DNA from: Allomuricauda sp.
GTDB taxonomy: Bacteria > Bacteroidota > Bacteroidia > Flavobacteriales > Flavobacteriaceae
Direction of reading: 5' to 3'
Assembly: GCA_028289745.1 (NCBI GenBank)
Contig: JANQOD010000355.1
Coordinates: 1-9,123 of the forward strand
DNA length: 9,123 nucleotides
Shown: in pieces, positions 5,981 to 9,123 of the stretch
How positions within the stretch are numbered: position 1 is the stretch's first letter
How the letters are laid out: each line of letters begins with the position of its first letter
Position numbers and translations under genes: made by a program
The notes under the pieces: model-generated
Database searches by the model: none
Told to the model about the DNA's origin: nothing
What the model saw: the letters and a program-made list of their open reading frames with translations, nothing else

Positions 5981-7945
5981 TCAGGCTGCTTTATGGTATT
6001 GAAATTCGAAGAAAACCGAAGTACCCTCATCAATGCTCAATGTCATTTTGCCATCTAGCTGCTGGGTCAATAGTTTTATAAGTTGGGTGCCAAAACCCTT
6101 TCTTTCGTTTTGGTCTTCTGCTATATGCCCAACACCATTATCTGACACCTTCAGAAATAGGTGCGTGCCCTTCTCAAAAAGACTTAGCACTATACGTCCA
6201 TTTTTTTTGTTCGGAAATGCGTACTTCATCGCATTGGTCAACAGTTCGTTTACGATCAACCCAACTGGTATGGCCATATCGACATCAAGTTCCAATTCAT
6301 CCATCTCGCAATGCAATGTAATATGCTCATTGGCCCCGTAAGTGGCTATGACATAGTTGCCAAGATTTATAAAATAGTCTTTCATTTCAATGGCCGCCAA
6401 ACTTCTGCCCTGATACAGCTTTTGATGGATCATGCTCATGCTCTGTACCCGTTGTTGGCTTTTCTGCATGGCTTCCATCATATCAGGGTCATTCATCTGT
6501 GCCGATTGCAGTGACAACAAACTCGATACAATCTCTAAATTATTTTTGACACGATGGTGTATTTCTTTTAGCAAAAACTCTTTTTCTTTGTTTTGTCGTT
6601 GTAACAACCTATTCTTTTTTACATTGTTCTGTATTGCCTTGTAAGATAAAACAAGTAATAGTAGAAGAAGACCCGATATGATCATGACAAAGGTCTGCCG
6701 TGTTTTTTGTTTTTTGATATGCGTCTCTTGTTCTATAATGGTACCTTCTTTCTGTGCAACATCAAATTCAGTCTGCAGTAGTGATATTCGTTGATCGGCC
6801 TCAGCGGTAAAAATCAAATCTTTTAATTTGTCGTATTCTGCAAAAGCCAAGTACGCCTCTCTATAGTTATGGTTGCCGGCATAGGCCTTGCCCAATGTTT
6901 CATATGCCTGACTCAGATAGAACTCATCACCAAATTCATCTGTGGCTATGGTAATACACTTCTTTAAGCTTTCAATGGCACTTGCATATTTACCTTGCAG
7001 GTTCTGCAATTTACCGATCGACAGCCAAGAACGCATCACCATAAAATTATTGTTGTTCAGTAGTTCTGCATACTTTAGGGCGTTGGCCCCGGCAGCCTCG
7101 GCTTTTTCATATTCGTTTAAATAGGCATACAGGTCTACCAACGAAATGTATATATCGCTCAAATTGTTATAAAATCCATAACGCTCACCAATAGTGATGG
7201 AATGCTCGTAGTAGTTTAACGCCTTTTTGTATTTTTTTAAATTCAAATAGTTGTTGCCAACGACATACAAGGTAAAATCATAGTCTAGGTCGTTGATATT
7301 TCTTTCTTCAAAAATTTCCAGTGATTTGAGTCCGTATTCAAGACCCATTTTAAACTTCGATTGTTTCCAGAAAAGATTACTAAGGTCACTGTAAGCCAGA
7401 GCGATGGCTTTCTTATCTTTCAGCTCTTCGCCAAACCTTAATGATACAAGGGCGTAATCGGCAGCTTTGTCAAGTTCTCCCCTGCGCTCATAGACATAGC
7501 CCAATTGGGTGTTCAAAAAAGCCAAATCACTTTTTTTTACTTTTCTTTTTGCCTCTTCCAACACCATTTCAGCATCTTCGAGCTTTTCCATTCTTAGCAA
7601 AATAGCTCCCTGTATGATCTGAAACCGCCCTTGCCAAAGCATGTCCTTTTTTTGTTCGGTAAGCTTTAAACCTATTTCTGTATAATCCATTGCCATGACC
7701 AGATCCCGGGTGTGCAAATAGTAGGCAAGGTCACTGAGCATTGAAAACTTCAGGGAGTCTGGCCGCGCTTTAGGGTAGGCATCTTTTAAGATATCCAAAT
7801 AAGACGCCCCAAAATTATCGGTGTCGACAAAAACCTTTTTGTAAGGCTTTTCGCTGTTTAGGTCAATAATCTGACCCATAACAATACTGCAATTCAATAG
7901 AGAAAAGAAAGAGAATAAGGCGGTTGTTGGCCAATGGTTTCTCAT
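5981..7945 (-). CDS. Periplasmic-TPR sensor histidine kinase (HisKA_2 type)
   Basis: The start at 7945 gives 654 residues. It begins with a signal peptide (hydrophobic 8-23, cleavage near MGQ at 23-25), continues with a long helical region of TPR repeats (about 60-375; for example 144-172, 183-212, 225-253, 305-333 and 345-373), a coiled-coil linker (about 382-415), one membrane helix (418-436) and a cytoplasmic kinase. The kinase has the HisKA_2 motif EIHHRVKNNLEIVSSLL (461-477, phosphoacceptor probably H464) and a HATPase domain with NELLTNAMKYAF (566-577), DNGVG (602-606) and GFGTQLI (617-623). The open frame extends upstream to an ATG at 8113, but that would put 56 unremarkable residues before the signal peptide and use up the divergent promoter region, so I prefer 7945. 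Its TGA abuts the ATG of the LytTR regulator, its probable partner. The signal sensed by the TPR domain is unknown. Confidence 0.9.
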   Translation of the reverse strand: MRNHWPTTALFSFFSLLNCSIVMGQIIDLNSEKPYKKVFVDTDNFGASYLDILKDAYPKARPDSLKFSMLSDLAYYLHTRDLVMAMDYTEIGLKLTEQKKDMLWQGRFQIIQGAILLRMEKLEDAEMVLEEAKRKVKKSDLAFLNTQLGYVYERRGELDKAADYALVSLRFGEELKDKKAIALAYSDLSNLFWKQSKFKMGLEYGLKSLEIFEERNINDLDYDFTLYVVGNNYLNLKKYKKALNYYEHSITIGERYGFYNNLSDIYISLVDLYAYLNEYEKAEAAGANALKYAELLNNNNFMVMRSWLSIGKLQNLQGKYASAIESLKKCITIATDEFGDEFYLSQAYETLGKAYAGNHNYREAYLAFAEYDKLKDLIFTAEADQRISLLQTEFDVAQKEGTIIEQETHIKKQKTRQTFVMIISGLLLLLLVLSYKAIQNNVKKNRLLQRQNKEKEFLLKEIHHRVKNNLEIVSSLLSLQSAQMNDPDMMEAMQKSQQRVQSMSMIHQKLYQGRSLAAIEMKDYFINLGNYVIATYGANEHITLHCEMDELELDVDMAIPVGLIVNELLTNAMKYAFPNKKNGRIVLSLFEKGTHLFLKVSDNGVGHIAEDQNERKGFGTQLIKLLTQQLDGKMTLSIDEGTSVFFEFQYHKAA

Positions 7946-8031
7946 TTCGGTTGATTTGCATCCGGGGGAAACGAGGCAATTAAATATACGTTTTTTATCG
8001 GCATTTTTCACTCGATAACCAATAGTGCCCT

Positions 8032-8077
8032 TTCGGACAGTAAAAACGAAGGTTCGTCCTAAGGCCCTTTGTCCGAA
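8032..8077. repeat. 7-bp inverted repeat TTCGGAC / GTCCGAA
   Basis: TTCGGAC at 8032-8038 and its exact reverse complement GTCCGAA at 8071-8077 are separated by 32 bases. The same area also repeats GCCCTTT directly (8027-8033 and 8064-8070, 37 bases apart). It lies between divergent genes, so it may be a regulator site, although repeats of this length can arise by chance. Confidence 0.4.
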
Positions 8078-8084
8078 CAAAACA

Positions 8085-8119
8085 AATCGGTTATTTAGTT
8101 CGCAATAGTTCAACCGATT
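8085..8119. repeat. 8-bp perfect inverted repeat AATCGGTT / AACCGATT
   Basis: AATCGGTT at 8085-8092 and AACCGATT at 8112-8119 are exact reverse complements with 19 bases between them. The pair ends 18 bases before the ATG of the ester-cyclase gene, where it could act as an operator or form a hairpin in that gene's leader. It is not followed by a T-run and is not a terminator. Confidence 0.45.
8096..8111. repeat. Direct repeat TAGTTC with a 10-base period
   Basis: TAGTTC occurs at 8096-8101 and again at 8106-8111, exactly one helical turn apart and inside the loop of the inverted repeat at 8085-8119. The spacing would place both copies on the same face of the DNA. LytTR proteins recognise direct repeats with a GTT core, but their known spacing is nearer two turns, so a link to the neighbouring regulator is only suggestive. 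Confidence 0.35.
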
Positions 8120-8137
8120 CCCCCAGAGCGTATAACG

Positions 8138-8662
8138 ATGAGATATATTACGGTAATACCCGTATTGCTATTCGTGCTGCTTACTTGTTGCAATCGGCAG
8201 CAAAGGCATGAGCAAGAGACTTTGTTGGCCATGGAAAGTACCATTATGAACAATCTCGGTGCTTTTATGGATTCTTGTTGGAACAAGGGCAATAGCGAAA
8301 GTTTAACCACCATATCCACTGAAAATTTTACCCGACACCTAAACGGTATCAGGGTTGCCGGTTCACAAAAGGAAATGCAGGCCCACATGGCAGTATATTT
8401 TACGGCTTTCCCTGATTTAGAGGTGGTTTTTGACAGCGTTCACATAAAAGACAACAAGGTTTTTATGCACTGGACTTCTACTGGAACGAACACCGGGGTG
8501 TTCGGTGAGTTTCCCGCGACGGGAAAGAAGGTAAAGATCAACGGACTTTCACATCTGTATTTTGATGATATGGGAATGCTATATCAAGAAGATGTGTATT
8601 TCAATGAACTAGATCTGTTGCAACAACTGGGGTATACGTTGAATCCTCCAATAGTACATTAA
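8138..8662 (+). CDS. SnoaL-like / ester-cyclase-family probable lipoprotein
   Basis: A 174-residue protein. The N-terminus has a hydrophobic stretch (3-16) followed by Thr-Cys-Cys-Asn (16-19), resembling a lipobox with C17 or C18 as the lipidated residue; the residue before the cysteine is not the usual Gly/Ala/Ser, so lipidation is likely but not certain. The mature part fits the SnoaL-like NTF2-fold family: an N-terminal helix with 'DSCWNKGNSESL' (45-56), a helix then FPDLEVVFDSV (91-101), a strand with FMHWTSTGTNTGVFGEFP (109-126), the turn ATGKKVKINGLSHLYF (127-142), and the closing 'YFNELDLLQQLG' (154-165), which closely matches the ester-cyclase group. Named members act on polyketides, but most bacterial homologues have no proven substrate, and I assign none. 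The next gene follows after 41 bases, so the two are probably one transcript. The gene is divergent from the kinase-regulator operon, a possible controller. Confidence 0.82.
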   Translation: MRYITVIPVLLFVLLTCCNRQQRHEQETLLAMESTIMNNLGAFMDSCWNKGNSESLTTISTENFTRHLNGIRVAGSQKEMQAHMAVYFTAFPDLEVVFDSVHIKDNKVFMHWTSTGTNTGVFGEFPATGKKVKINGLSHLYFDDMGMLYQEDVYFNELDLLQQLGYTLNPPIVH

Positions 8663-8703
8663 CCAATTGAAAATCAAATAAATAATAATTAAAACCAAAA
8701 TCG

Positions 8704-9123
8704 ATGAGAACACTTAAAACAACGCTGTTAATTATCATGGCATTGTGCATAATGCCCGGCTTGCTACAAGGGCAAGAAAAAAAGACCCAGGCTTTTTGGA
8801 TCCACGAAGACGTGGTAAAGCCGTCTATGGTCGATGATTATGAGGCCATTTGCAAAGACCTTACCGCAAATATGAAGAAGCACAATATACAAGAGATCAA
8901 TGTAATCGTCTCGAACACAATCGATGATCGCTATATGTGGGTGAGCCCAATATCAAGTATGGCCGACATCGAGAAACCGATCTTTGCCACACTTGCCGAA
9001 AAAATGGGAGGCACCGCAATGGCCGACTTGTTCAATAAGATGGACAAATGCTATGACATTGAACAGAATTACATCATACATCTAGATGAAGAACTTTCTT
9101 ATATGCCTGATGGACTGACATTG
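8704..9123 (+). CDS. Unrecognised secreted protein, N-terminal part (runs off the window)
   Basis: An open frame begins at ATG 8704, after an A-rich leader, and continues without a stop for 140 codons to the window end. Residues 1-24 are a good signal peptide: Arg and Lys near the start, hydrophobic core TTLLIIMALCIMPGLL (6-21), probable cleavage around QGQ. No lipobox is present, so it is probably periplasmic or exported. The mature part begins with a strand-like AFWIHEDVVKP (30-40), then a helix (41-60), a strand INVIVSN (65-71), a strand RYMWVSPI (76-83), a helical region (87-112) and another strand YIIHLDEELSY (123-133). This alternation resembles a dimeric alpha-beta barrel (ABM/NIPSNAP-like) fold, which is only an impression. 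I do not recognise the family. It follows the SnoaL-like gene by 41 bases with no visible promoter or terminator between, suggesting an operon. Confidence 0.8.
   Translation, partial: MRTLKTTLLIIMALCIMPGLLQGQEKKTQAFWIHEDVVKPSMVDDYEAICKDLTANMKKHNIQEINVIVSNTIDDRYMWVSPISSMADIEKPIFATLAEKMGGTAMADLFNKMDKCYDIEQNYIIHLDEELSYMPDGLTL

Larger units (their letters stand above)
7946..8137. promoter_or_regulatory. Divergent intergenic region between the two-component operon and the ester-cyclase gene
   Basis: These 192 bases separate the divergent kinase (start 7945) and SnoaL-like gene (start 8138) and contain several nested short repeats, listed separately. A possible -7 element for the kinase is TATATTTA (7988-7981, minus strand), one mismatch from TAnnTTTG, but without a TTG at the expected distance. 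For the plus-strand gene, TTTG (8068-8071) lies 19 bases before TTATTTAG (8091-8098), which matches only four of the six specified -7 bases. Neither promoter is convincing alone. Confidence 0.45.

Noticed and set aside
8110..8388. A 92-codon minus-strand open frame overlapping the SnoaL-like gene.
   Set aside because: It is antisense to a gene with a clear signal peptide and family motifs, and the translation has no recognisable features.
1..9123. Search for mobile elements, CRISPR arrays, tRNA or rRNA genes, and defence or phage genes.
   Set aside because: No transposase or integrase motifs, regularly spaced repeats, tRNA-like cloverleaf or rRNA sequence were seen; all long frames are accounted for by envelope and signalling genes.

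Overview
The window reads as chromosomal DNA of a Bacteroidota bacterium, most likely a marine member of the Flavobacteriaceae; I cannot name the species. The reasons are A-rich gene leaders without Shine-Dalgarno sequences, a TonB-dependent receptor with an N-terminal carboxypeptidase-regulatory-like domain, a 2TM domain, a LytTR response regulator next to a TPR-containing histidine kinase, and a candidate promoter of the Bacteroidota type (TTG, about 20 bases, TAnnTTTG). Coding density is high and no stretch over 300 bases lacks a gene.

Layout. Bases 1-318 (+) hold the C-terminal end of a serine beta-lactamase-family hydrolase. Converging on it is a three-gene minus-strand cluster: a TonB-dependent outer-membrane receptor (4590-2428), a small exported TPR-like protein (2323-1700) and, 19 bases further on, a LytS/YehU-type membrane histidine kinase with a C-terminal 2TM domain (1680-343). 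Divergent from the receptor is a small DoxX-family membrane protein (4752-5222, +). It converges on a second minus-strand operon: a periplasmic-TPR, HisKA_2-type sensor kinase (best start 7945, ending 5981) whose stop codon directly abuts the ATG of a REC-LytTR response regulator (5980-5246). Divergent from this operon, across an intergenic region of 192 bases rich in short repeats, lie a SnoaL-like (ester cyclase family) probable lipoprotein (8138-8662, +) and the first 140 codons of an unrecognised secreted protein (8704 to the window end, +).

How the parts may work together. The TPR kinase and the LytTR regulator form a plausible complete two-component system: periplasmic TPR sensing, one membrane helix, cytoplasmic kinase, DNA-binding regulator. 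The divergent ester-cyclase/secreted-protein pair is its nearest candidate target, which is inference from position only. The receptor, TPR protein and LytS-2TM kinase look like a receptor plus signalling cassette, but no response regulator lies beside that kinase. The receptor and TPR genes share an almost identical sequence around their start codons, hinting at common translational or regulatory treatment.

I found no RNA genes, CRISPR array, transposase, prophage or defence genes. Most of the window is ordinary flavobacterial housekeeping and signalling. The points most worth a second look are the kinase-2TM fusion in a receptor operon, the repeat-rich divergent promoter region, the start-site correction of the TPR kinase and the unrecognised secreted protein at the right edge.
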